A stretch of 9,880 nucleotides of DNA, from contig DJFN01000065.1 in NCBI GenBank assembly GCA_002432085.1, positions 1,062-10,941 of the forward strand. Direction: 5' to 3'. The stretch comes from Flavobacteriales bacterium UBA5871. Lineage in GTDB: Bacteria; Bacteroidota; Bacteroidia; Flavobacteriales_D; Crocinitomicaceae. Positions 1 through 6,662 of the stretch are shown here, in pieces (positions within the stretch are counted from its first letter, which is position 1; every line of letters starts with the position of its first letter). The position numbers and the translations under genes are program-made. The notes under the pieces were generated by a model. The model did no database searches, was not told where the DNA came from, and saw only the letters and a program-made list of their open reading frames with translations.

Positions 1-821
1 ATGCCTGCCTTGATGCCGGTGAGCTCGATCGTTCGCTTCAGTGTTATCAAATGGCCGAAAAACTGGGCTACGAGCCGTTCTCCAAAGTGCTTTACAACAT
101 GGCCTGCGTCTATTCCCGCCAGGAAAAGATCGAGTCCGCCTCGAAATACCTCGAATACAGTATTCAGGCCGGCTACACGAATCTCGATCACATCACGGCA
201 GATAAAGACCTTGATTTTCTGCGCACAACGGATGAACAATACTATTATCGAAAAGCCATCAACCGCGGAATGCGCGGCATGTCGAACCCGAAAGCATTGT
301 TCTGGCTGCAATTCCGCAAACCGTTCGATAAAGTACAATTCCCGTATTCGCTGAATGGCCAGAAACGCTATTACGCAGACGAGGACCGTATCGCGTACGA
401 CTACGAAAAATTCGTTCCGGAAATGCGCGACGAACGTTTTTCCCGAGAGGTCGGACACATGTACTATTCCGTAGCCGAGCTCTTTTCGACCGATAAATTC
501 ATCGCGCTCGTCTATGCCGAAGAAGAGACCTTCATGGAAGACATGGCGCCGATTGCCTACATGCTGGTGACGTTCACGCCGGAAGGAAAGATCATCGACA
601 AGAAAATGATCGCGGGTCATGCGACAATCGATGAGCCGATCATGACCGCTAAATTCACGAACAATCGTGTTATTTGCGTGAAGACTTACGAGCTCGAATT
701 CGAGAAAGATCCGAGCGAAGAAGGCTACGAGAATAATCCGATCAAGAGCAAAACACTCAGCTACACGGATTACTACAAGATCAACGACGACGGAACGATC
801 AGCGAGACCGATCCGGCATAA
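1..821 (+). CDS. TPR-repeat protein, 5' partial
   Basis: The reading frame is open from base 3 and has no stop upstream of the ATG at 51, so the gene enters from the left edge and that ATG is internal. The visible part is 272 codons, ending in TAA at 819-821. Residues 1-60 look like one and a half tetratricopeptide repeats (LDRSLQCYQMAEKLGY, then VLYNMACVYSRQEKIESA). They are followed by a DLDFLR segment, as in proteins where TPRs end in a 'D.DLD.LR' helix. TPRs normally mediate protein-protein contact. The remaining ~195 residues are rich in acidic and aromatic residues, have no transmembrane segment, and read like a soluble beta-rich domain (IAYMLVTFTPEGKIIDKKMI). I recognise no family for that part. 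Whether the missing N-terminus carries a signal peptide cannot be seen. The product is best called a TPR protein of unknown function. Confidence 0.85.
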   Translation, partial: ACLDAGELDRSLQCYQMAEKLGYEPFSKVLYNMACVYSRQEKIESASKYLEYSIQAGYTNLDHITADKDLDFLRTTDEQYYYRKAINRGMRGMSNPKALFWLQFRKPFDKVQFPYSLNGQKRYYADEDRIAYDYEKFVPEMRDERFSREVGHMYYSVAELFSTDKFIALVYAEEETFMEDMAPIAYMLVTFTPEGKIIDKKMIAGHATIDEPIMTAKFTNNRVICVKTYELEFEKDPSEEGYENNPIKSKTLSYTDYYKINDDGTISETDPA

Positions 822-851
822 CAAACCATCTTATTTTGCTTCCCATGAACC

Positions 852-866
852 TGCCTGCCGCAGGCA
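852..866. repeat. GC-rich palindrome in the 822-1000 gap
   Basis: TGCCTGC and GCAGGCA (852-858 and 860-866) form a perfect 7-bp inverted repeat around a single C, 31 bases after the stop of the TPR gene. It could fold as a hairpin in RNA, but the near-zero loop and the lack of a following T-run argue against an intrinsic terminator. Similar GCCTGC/GCAGGC palindromes are, as I recall, dispersed in intergenic regions of many bacteria. I infer a small repeat element rather than a protein-binding site. Confidence 0.5.
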
Positions 867-904
867 AGTACACGAATCATGTGCTGCGTGAAATTAATGC
901 GAAT

Positions 905-922
905 ATCCCGTCTAGTCGGGAT
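905..922. repeat. ATCCCG...CGGGAT inverted repeat
   Basis: Arms of 6 bp (905-910 and 917-922) flank TCTAGT, whose core CTAG is itself palindromic, so almost the whole 18-mer is symmetrical. On both sides lie degenerate words such as cacgaat, gcgaat, gtgtat and gcattcggtg. The block from about 868 to 960 therefore looks like a decayed 'attcgtg'-type intergenic repeat interrupted by a palindrome. No T-run follows, so a terminator is not supported. No open reading frame of interest lies in 822-1000. Confidence 0.45.
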
Positions 923-1000
923 GCGTGTATTGTGTCATCTGTGCATTCGGTGAGAATTTTAGAGAACTAGGCTTTAGTCGCATGGTGGACGGCAAATCCA

Positions 1001-3736
1001 ATGTCCCGGATTAACAGTTTGTTGGATAAAAATTCCCTAAGTTTACTTCTTAAAAATAATTTGTCTCCCGTGAAGTACTTCAGGCATTTTTCCTTCTTGC
1101 TGCTATTGGTTAGCACGACCGGTTTTTCGCAATTACAGTGCGGTACCGATCACATGATACGCGAATATTACCAGGCCCATCCGAAGGAATATTCCACCTT
1201 CGTTCAGAACGAGCTGATGCTGAACAATTCGCTGCTTCAGAAATCGGATGAAGACACCAACCTGTACATCATTCCGGTTGTTTTTCACGTACTGCATCTG
1301 AACGGCCCTGAAAACATCTCCGACGAGCAGATCATCGACGGGATCAACATCATGAACCGCGACATGCAGAAAATGAATGCCGATACGGCAGATATTATTC
1401 CCGAGTTCAGGCACCTTGCGGGCAAGTTGCGGATCGAATTCCGTCTGGCTACGATCGATCCTGATGGCAATTGTACGAACGGAATCGACCGCATCTACAC
1501 TTCCAGAACGAATTATGGCGACGACAGCGCGAAGATAAATCCGTGGCCGCGCGATAAATACCTGAACATCTGGACGGCAAAAGCGCTGCTGCAAGGCTGG
1601 GCAGGCTATGCGTATTACCCTTCTGCGGCAGATGGCAATGAAATCCGGGATGGATTAATGGTGTTGGCCAATTACATCGGTTCGATCGGAACCAGCAACG
1701 AGCTTCGTTCCAGAACGCTGACGCATGAAGTCGGTCACTGGCTCGATCTCGGCCACCCGTGGAACACCACGATCAACATTTCCATTAACGTAGGTCTTGC
1801 ATGCGGCGATGATCTCGTTTCCGATACACCCATCACGAAAGGACATACGACTTGTCCGAACAACCTCCGAATTCCCGATTGTACGATCGATACGTTAGGA
1901 GCACATTACGTCCTGTTTGATGACGTCACGACGAGCTCAGGAACGGCTGATCCCGATTCGTTGACGGTTGGACTCGAGAATTTTGTCAACGGACCTTTTG
2001 AAGCTGTCGGTGTTGGTTCGAATACCGGCCAGAACGGAGCATTTTCCTTCTCCGGATGGGATACAGGCGCGCCCGATGGAGCCGTGAGCTACGGCGATCT
2101 GACCGGAGCGATCAACACGGCGAAATATTACGAATGGACGATCGAACCGGATACCGGCTATACAGCGACACTTTCCGGGATGACCTTTCGCGTGAAACGC
2201 ACGGCCGACGGACCAAGAACCTTTGCTGTCCGATCTTCTGTGAACCTGTTCAGCAGTAACCTGAATGCCCAGCCTGAAGCCGGGTCGGACATTACCACGC
2301 AAACCGGCAACGTGCTGTTCTTTGAAACCGATGATGCAGATCCCGAATACACGCTGATAAACGTTTCCTTCACGGGATCGGCTTACACGCTGATGTACAA
2401 TCCTGTGACGTTCCGCTTTTACGGCTGGAACAGTGAAAGTGCATCCGGTGAGTTTGCCATCGACAGCGTTTCGCTCGTCGGAACGACTGGCGTAATCGAG
2501 AACATTCAAAACTACATGGAATATTCCTACTGCTGCAATATGTGGACGAAGGGACAATGTGCCCGCATGTCGGCAGCGTTGAACAGCCCGCTTTCCGGAC
2601 GAAACAACCTGTGGTCGCAGGAAAACCTGGAAGCGACAGGTGTGCTCGAGCCAACGCCGTGTGCACCGCAAGCTGATTTCTATGCGTCGGCGAACCGCAT
2701 CTGCACCGGCAAAGAAGTGACGTTCACCATGAACGAGGTAAATGCACAGGCCACTTCGCAATCGTGGGCTTTCGAAGGCGGAACACCTGCTACATCTTCG
2801 GCTCCTAACCCGACGATTTTGTACAGCACGCCGGGCGTTTATTCCGTGAGCTTGACAACGACCAACGCAAACGGCTCCACAACGCTTACCCGCGAGGAAT
2901 TCATCATTGTCGATGACAACACCACGATCAATGCCGAAAACGATTTCTACGACGATTTCGGAAGCGAAACTTTGTTCGCCGATAACTGGCAGATCGTGAA
3001 TCCGGACTCCAATGCCAATACCTGGACGTTTGACGCAGCCAACGGTTGGAACAACGCCGCAGGATCGGTTTATGTCAACGGAGAAGACGCCTTTTACCTC
3101 GAAACGGATCAGCTGGTAAGCCCGTATTACAACCTTTCTTCCAATTCCTTAAGCCTGAACTTCAAGCTCGCCGCAGCTTCGAAAGACAGCGACCTGGTTG
3201 ATGACAAGCTGGCTGTTTACTTCAAGAAAAACTGCGACTCTCCATGGGCGTTGGTAGAGACGCTGCATTCAGACGATCTGTACAACAATCCGGATCAGTC
3301 TGCTCCGTTCATACCGGGAGCAGGAACGACCTGGAGCGATTATTCGATCAACATCGGTACAGCTTACAGAACGGATAATTTCCAGTTTAAAATGATCTAT
3401 TACTCAGATTATTACACGAACAGAATTTACATTGATCACATCAACATCGGTCAGCCGTTGGGCATAGCCGAAAACGACGCTGCACAGCTCAACATGCAGC
3501 TGTTCCCGGTGCCGGCTTCCGGAACGTTCCAGCTGACGTATCACCTTCCGACGGCTGCGATGACACAGGTAAAAGTGATGGACGTAACCGGCAAGCTGAT
3601 CTACGAATCCGCAGAACAATTCACCGAGCCAGGCGAACAGGAAATGCCGGTGACATTGGTTGCCGGAAAAGGCGTTTACTTTGTTTCGTTGATCGTGAAC
3701 GGCAGAAACTACACGCTCCGTCAGATCATCGAATAA
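1001..3736 (+). CDS. Secreted M43 (cytophagalysin-type) zinc metalloprotease with PKD-like and T9SS sorting domains
   Basis: A secreted endopeptidase of the metzincin clan, family M43. In 911 residues it shows a signal peptide (hydrophobic core about 31-41, probable cleavage before Q44); a CGTD motif at C47, a candidate cysteine-switch latency residue; and the zinc motif HEVGHWLDLGH at 242-252 (ligands H242, H246, H252; catalytic E243). The Met-turn is NYMEY at 504-508 (M506), followed by the typical SYCCNMWTKGQ. A PKD-like domain lies at about 556-637, a jelly-roll-like domain at about 645-817, and a C-terminal type A sorting domain from about 832 (LFPVPASGTF, VKVMDVTGKLIYE, GKGVYFVSL). That domain implies export by T9SS and release or anchoring at the surface. 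Oddity: HExxH and Met-turn are ~260 residues apart instead of ~60, because of an insertion at about 296-495. Coordinates use the first ATG; GTG at 1070 is a serious alternative, since the first 23 codons are AT-rich and give an overlong signal-peptide n-region. The stop abuts the convergent gene. Confidence 0.93.
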   Translation: MSRINSLLDKNSLSLLLKNNLSPVKYFRHFSFLLLLVSTTGFSQLQCGTDHMIREYYQAHPKEYSTFVQNELMLNNSLLQKSDEDTNLYIIPVVFHVLHLNGPENISDEQIIDGINIMNRDMQKMNADTADIIPEFRHLAGKLRIEFRLATIDPDGNCTNGIDRIYTSRTNYGDDSAKINPWPRDKYLNIWTAKALLQGWAGYAYYPSAADGNEIRDGLMVLANYIGSIGTSNELRSRTLTHEVGHWLDLGHPWNTTINISINVGLACGDDLVSDTPITKGHTTCPNNLRIPDCTIDTLGAHYVLFDDVTTSSGTADPDSLTVGLENFVNGPFEAVGVGSNTGQNGAFSFSGWDTGAPDGAVSYGDLTGAINTAKYYEWTIEPDTGYTATLSGMTFRVKRTADGPRTFAVRSSVNLFSSNLNAQPEAGSDITTQTGNVLFFETDDADPEYTLINVSFTGSAYTLMYNPVTFRFYGWNSESASGEFAIDSVSLVGTTGVIENIQNYMEYSYCCNMWTKGQCARMSAALNSPLSGRNNLWSQENLEATGVLEPTPCAPQADFYASANRICTGKEVTFTMNEVNAQATSQSWAFEGGTPATSSAPNPTILYSTPGVYSVSLTTTNANGSTTLTREEFIIVDDNTTINAENDFYDDFGSETLFADNWQIVNPDSNANTWTFDAANGWNNAAGSVYVNGEDAFYLETDQLVSPYYNLSSNSLSLNFKLAAASKDSDLVDDKLAVYFKKNCDSPWALVETLHSDDLYNNPDQSAPFIPGAGTTWSDYSINIGTAYRTDNFQFKMIYYSDYYTNRIYIDHINIGQPLGIAENDAAQLNMQLFPVPASGTFQLTYHLPTAAMTQVKVMDVTGKLIYESAEQFTEPGEQEMPVTLVAGKGVYFVSLIVNGRNYTLRQIIE
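1018..1045 (+). promoter_or_regulatory. Possible promoter for the metalloprotease gene
   Basis: TTTG at 1018-1021 and TAAGTTTA at 1038-1045 resemble the Bacteroidota -33 (TTTG) and -7 (TAnnTTTG) elements, with the last base of the -7 mismatched and a 16-base spacer. They lie in a strongly AT-rich stretch (about 1010-1066) that contrasts with the flanking coding DNA. If real, transcription would begin near 1050 and the GTG at 1070, not the ATG at 1001, would be the start of the gene. This is a weak match and only a suggestion. Confidence 0.25.
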
Positions 3737-4384
3737 TTAGCTCAGTAATCGTCTGACATAGCCGTAACGGATCATCGCTTCGGCAAGCAGCAGGTTGGGA
3801 ATCCAGCTGATCCACGAAAGGATCATGTAAGCGTCTTTTGGTGAAAGATCGACACCGGTAATATCCATCGTATAGGCGTAGAAACGCAGCGTAACGGCCG
3901 AAAGCGTCAGTGCGTAGATGCGTAGCAGGAAATTGCCGTGACGAACGAAATCCCGTTGTCTTGCCAAACGATAGCCTTGCCAGGTGAACAGCAGCCATAA
4001 ACAGCTCAGAATAACGAAACTGGTTTTTGTCAGATCATTGCCGTTGGCGTAAAAAGCCATGACCAGCGCTGCCGGTCCGCTGATGAATAAGACCGTCGCA
4101 ACGTAGATCTTTCCGGTCGTGCGGTGAATCCTCGGATAGAATTTGATCAGTTTTCTATTGAACTGTATCAGTCCGCTGAGAATGACGACCGGGCTGGAAA
4201 AGATGTGCACGTAAAACGAAAGTCGCCACCAGTCGAGGTGATAAACCAGCTGCTTGGAAGCCAGGAAATCTGTTGTGCGCTCGAATGTGAGGTAAGGAAG
4301 TGTCAGCAGGATCAGCAACCACGAAGCATATAAAATTGCTGCGGCTGTCGACCACGAAAGGATTTTCCCCGCTACGGAAGCCAT
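3737..4384 (-). CDS. DUF2306-family multipass membrane protein
   Basis: A 215-residue hydrophobic protein with about six membrane segments (roughly 9-30, 57-75, 92-112, 122-141, 152-172 and 185-203). The features match the DUF2306 family of predicted inner-membrane proteins: an FYVHIFSSPVVILSGLIQF segment with H60, HRTTGKIY at 87-94, and RHGNFLLRIYALT at 148-160 followed by LRFY. The family has no established biochemical function that I know of. The recurring histidines (H60, H87, H149) near membrane faces could bind a cofactor, but that is speculation. The ATG shares its A with the TGA of the upstream lipoprotein gene (TGATG), which indicates one operon with translational coupling. Its TAA lies directly against the TAA of the convergent protease gene. 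The length is normal for the family. Confidence 0.85.
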   Translation of the reverse strand: MASVAGKILSWSTAAAILYASWLLILLTLPYLTFERTTDFLASKQLVYHLDWWRLSFYVHIFSSPVVILSGLIQFNRKLIKFYPRIHRTTGKIYVATVLFISGPAALVMAFYANGNDLTKTSFVILSCLWLLFTWQGYRLARQRDFVRHGNFLLRIYALTLSAVTLRFYAYTMDITGVDLSPKDAYMILSWISWIPNLLLAEAMIRYGYVRRLLS

Positions 4385-5145
4385 CAGAAATAGTAATTGG
4401 TAAAGATCGTTCCTTCACCTTCCAAAGCGTACTCGTCTTCCGGGTCTTTGATCAGCTGAAATACACTTGAACGACTCGGGAAAATCGGGTTCGGCTCCCA
4501 TTCGATAAAGATTTTGTTATCGCGGAACGCCCAGGTACCGTTGATTTCTTCTTTCTGATCGAAATTTCCTCCCGGATAATGCTCATACGTACAATAGCCG
4601 TCATCTTCGAAAGCGAGGAAATTGCCGCTGGTATCACCGATGTAGTTCAGATAATACGCAATGTTGGCGGATGTGATTTCATCTTCGGTTACCGGTTCCA
4701 GGTAACGGTCGAGCGAGAATGTTTTCGGTTTCAGCTGCTTGTTGTTCGGGATCCACGTTCCGGTAAAAATTAGCGTGCTGCGGTTCATACTCAGCTTGAA
4801 AACACCGTCGTTCTTATCATCGCCGGGCTCTGAAAGCTCCAGTTCAACAGTCTCGGGCAGCAATTTTACTTTGCCCGAAATATTGCGTTGCAAGCCTTTC
4901 ACGATGTTGTAGCCGACTGCATGGCCTTCGCTGGCGTAATTGATCACCAGCCGCAGCTCGTTGTTGCCGAATTTCCCGGAGTAAATCCCGCAAAGCGTAT
5001 CGAAATCAAACGTTCCCGGATCGACGTAAGCCGCTTCTTCGGTTTCGGTTGTGTTCTGTTTTTTCGGATCAGAAGCGTCATTTCCGCAAGACACGGCAGT
5101 CGCCAGCGCGAGCGGTAAAAGGAAGCAGGTTGTGAGCAGTTTCAT
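4384..5145 (-). CDS. Putative lipoprotein of unknown function
   Basis: A protein of 253 residues starting MKLLTTCFLLPLALATAVSC, a lipoprotein signal peptide with the acylated cysteine at residue 20. A serine- and acid-rich tether follows (GNDASDPKKQNTTETEE). The mature part reads as two beta-rich halves. The first (from about FDFDTLCGIYSGKFG to TFTGTW-like strands) and the second (GNFLAFEDDGYCTYEHYPGG to the C-terminus) are both reminiscent of lipocalin-like barrels, but I cannot assign a family. It ends TNYYF. I chose the start at 5145 over the in-frame ATG at 5178: only the shorter form begins with a proper signal peptide, and the longer form would begin upstream of the likely -7 element at 5166-5173. 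It is the first gene of an operon with the DUF2306 gene (TGATG overlap), so the two proteins may act together at the cell envelope. Confidence 0.8.
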   Translation of the reverse strand: MKLLTTCFLLPLALATAVSCGNDASDPKKQNTTETEEAAYVDPGTFDFDTLCGIYSGKFGNNELRLVINYASEGHAVGYNIVKGLQRNISGKVKLLPETVELELSEPGDDKNDGVFKLSMNRSTLIFTGTWIPNNKQLKPKTFSLDRYLEPVTEDEITSANIAYYLNYIGDTSGNFLAFEDDGYCTYEHYPGGNFDQKEEINGTWAFRDNKIFIEWEPNPIFPSRSSVFQLIKDPEDEYALEGEGTIFTNYYF

Positions 5146-5165
5146 ACGACTACATTCGTTGTGAT

Positions 5166-5173
5166 CAAACATA
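5166..5173 (-). promoter_or_regulatory. Bacteroidota -7 element upstream of the lipoprotein operon
   Basis: Read on the minus strand, this is TATGTTTG, an exact fit to TAnnTTTG, 20 bases upstream of the ATG at 5145. That placement would give a leader of roughly 12-16 bases. I do not find a clear TTG -33 element at the expected distance upstream, so support rests on the -7 match and its position. Confidence 0.5.
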
Positions 5174-5261
5174 CGCAATTTCTATGCGAACGCATTCACG
5201 GTGATATAAAATGTTTACTTCTCACGAACGCTGACCCAACACTGCCAACTGATATAAAGCA

Positions 5262-5287
5262 TTTCGCGAAAATTCGCAAATTCGCGG
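5262..5287. repeat. TTCGC-rich inverted repeat
   Basis: CGCGAA (5265-5270) and TTCGCG (5281-5286) form a perfect 6-bp inverted repeat around a 10-base spacer that contains a further ttcgc. It lies downstream of the minus-strand MauE-thioredoxin gene, where a terminator would be expected. No convincing T-run follows on the minus strand, however, so terminator function is uncertain. The iterated ttcgc words resemble Bacteroidota intergenic repeats. The rest of 5146-5325 holds only the -7 element noted above. Confidence 0.4.
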
Positions 5288-5325
5288 GGAAAGCGCACAA
5301 GTACTTCGCAGCTTCCCTAACGGCA

Positions 5326-6444
5326 CTACTTAATCTCGCTCCATGGCTTTTTCACCAGCGCTTTGAATTCGCTTTTCTTGAACGCGTTTTCATTGATGCC
5401 GTCGTAAGCTTTCACAATGTTCCCGTTCCAGATGTAGAATACGCCCGGAGTGTCGCGGTTGCCGCCCAGTACTTGCCAGAACTGACCGATTTCCATGATC
5501 TGGTGCGGATACGTAGCGCCGGCATAGTCGAAAAAGGCTGGAATCAGGTCCACTTCCTCGTTCATGAAAATGATCTTGATTTTCGGGAAGTCGGGATCCT
5601 GCTTTTTCAGCTGCGTGAGCTCTTTAACCGTTTCCTTGCAGTGATCGCAGCCCGGCGCAAAGAAGCACAAGATCTTTTTGCCTTTGTCGATATCGGCGTA
5701 ATAGCTGCTGAAACCGGATTTCTTTTTCGCCGGCTCGTCGACTTTCTCCGGAGCTGCAGGCGTTGTTGCAGTTGCATTCGTTGGAGTGGTCGAAGCCGTG
5801 GTGTTCGCTTGCATTGCCAAAGAATCGGAAGGTTGCGGCAGTATTTCGTCTATAGGTTCTTCCATCATCGGTTCCTGTGGAACAACCGGCGTTTTCGGAC
5901 GAATCGGTCCGAGCATGAAGACCAGCAAAACCGAAGCCAGCAACACGGAAAGCGGAATGAAAAAGTTCCGTTTGTCGTCGTTTTTATTCGTGATGTATAG
6001 GAGGTAGCCCAGAAGTCCCATCGCGAGGATGTTCTTAATCAAAGCCTGCAACGGAGTCATCGGAAGCAAAGCGCCGAAACAGCCGCAATTTCCTTTATTT
6101 CCGGTAGTGGCGATCTCATACGTCAAATGAATACTGAACACCAGCAGCATCAGGAACGAAGCCGGCATGATCAGTCGCTTGAAATAATGCGGCTGCAATA
6201 AAAGCAAGCCCAACGCGAGCTCGCAGCCGATCAGCGTACGGGAAAAATACGCAGCCGTTGTTTCGCTGAATCCCATCGGGAGCAATTGCTTGATCTCGAA
6301 GGTCGTCATCGCAAAATACGGTGAAGGATAGAGCTTGGCTACGGCCGAAACAAGGAACAGCAATGCGATCAAAATACGGATCGCCCAGCCGATCTGCTGA
6401 CGACGATTATTGATTGTTGGTGCATCCAGAGACGTTGTACTCAT
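5326..6444 (-). CDS. MauE/DoxX-like membrane domain fused to a periplasmic thioredoxin domain
   Basis: A 372-residue fusion. The N-terminal half has five predicted membrane helices (about 18-38, 67-84, 91-112, 132-151 and 161-180) and the motif GNCGCFG, with C120 and C122 before the fourth helix. This is characteristic of the MauE/DoxX-like superfamily, members of which support thiol redox chemistry or maturation of exported proteins. A proline-, threonine- and alanine-rich linker (about 181-240) leads to a thioredoxin fold at about 245-372. It has the active site CDHC (C266, C269) in an FFAPGCDHCK context and a cis-proline in DTPGVFYI (P333). Arginines at 14-15 suggest an inward N-terminus, so five helices would place the thioredoxin domain in the periplasm. 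I infer electron transfer between the membrane cysteines and the thioredoxin site to exported thiol proteins. The gene is monocistronic as far as can be seen and divergent from pyrH. Its own promoter is unclear: TAATTTTC at 6468-6475 (minus) is a near match. Confidence 0.85.
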   Translation of the reverse strand: MSTTSLDAPTINNRRQQIGWAIRILIALLFLVSAVAKLYPSPYFAMTTFEIKQLLPMGFSETTAAYFSRTLIGCELALGLLLLQPHYFKRLIMPASFLMLLVFSIHLTYEIATTGNKGNCGCFGALLPMTPLQALIKNILAMGLLGYLLYITNKNDDKRNFFIPLSVLLASVLLVFMLGPIRPKTPVVPQEPMMEEPIDEILPQPSDSLAMQANTTASTTPTNATATTPAAPEKVDEPAKKKSGFSSYYADIDKGKKILCFFAPGCDHCKETVKELTQLKKQDPDFPKIKIIFMNEEVDLIPAFFDYAGATYPHQIMEIGQFWQVLGGNRDTPGVFYIWNGNIVKAYDGINENAFKKSEFKALVKKPWSEIK

Positions 6445-6607
6445 AGGACTATGGTATAAAGTTGGTTGAAAATTAAGCTTTCCGTTTGAAAATAAGATAG
6501 CGGGACGGAAATTTAGGAAAACGATAACAGTGTCGCCGGCTCATGAAAGTTCGGATAATCACATTGTTCCCGAAATCGGACCTTGTTCGGACAGTCCTTT
6601 CCATTTT

Positions 6608-6642
6608 TTGAATTTTCCATTGAAAGAAACATCCTATATTTG
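6608..6642 (+). promoter_or_regulatory. Promoter of the pyrH-frr operon
   Basis: TATATTTG at 6635-6642, followed by CAC, fits the Bacteroidota -7 consensus TAnnTTTG exactly. The TTG of a TTTTTTG run at 6604-6610 could be the -33 element, although the 24-base spacing is longer than the usual 17-23. Transcription would start near 6648, giving a leader of about 15 bases before the pyrH ATG at 6663. The rest of the 218-base divergent gap (6445-6607) shows no other clear element. Confidence 0.6.
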
Positions 6643-6662
6643 CACAACTTCTGAAGATATAT

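Noticed and set aside
822..1000. A small gene or RNA in the gap before the protease
   Set aside because: No frame with coding character and no tRNA-like or known RNA fold; only the two palindromes and degenerate repeat words are visible.
1937..2761. A 274-codon open frame on the minus strand inside the protease gene
   Set aside because: It lies wholly antisense to a gene with clear protease motifs; its translation is rich in Arg, His and Cys with no domain pattern, as expected of a shadow frame.
5262..5287. Intrinsic terminator for the MauE-thioredoxin gene
   Set aside because: The stem is only 6 bp with a 10-base loop, and the minus-strand sequence after it lacks a T-run; listed as a repeat instead.
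5161..6000. A 279-codon open frame on the plus strand opposite the MauE-thioredoxin gene
   Set aside because: The minus-strand frame has membrane helices, CxxC and cis-proline motifs; the plus-strand translation has no recognisable domain and low-complexity Arg/Cys/Ser stretches.
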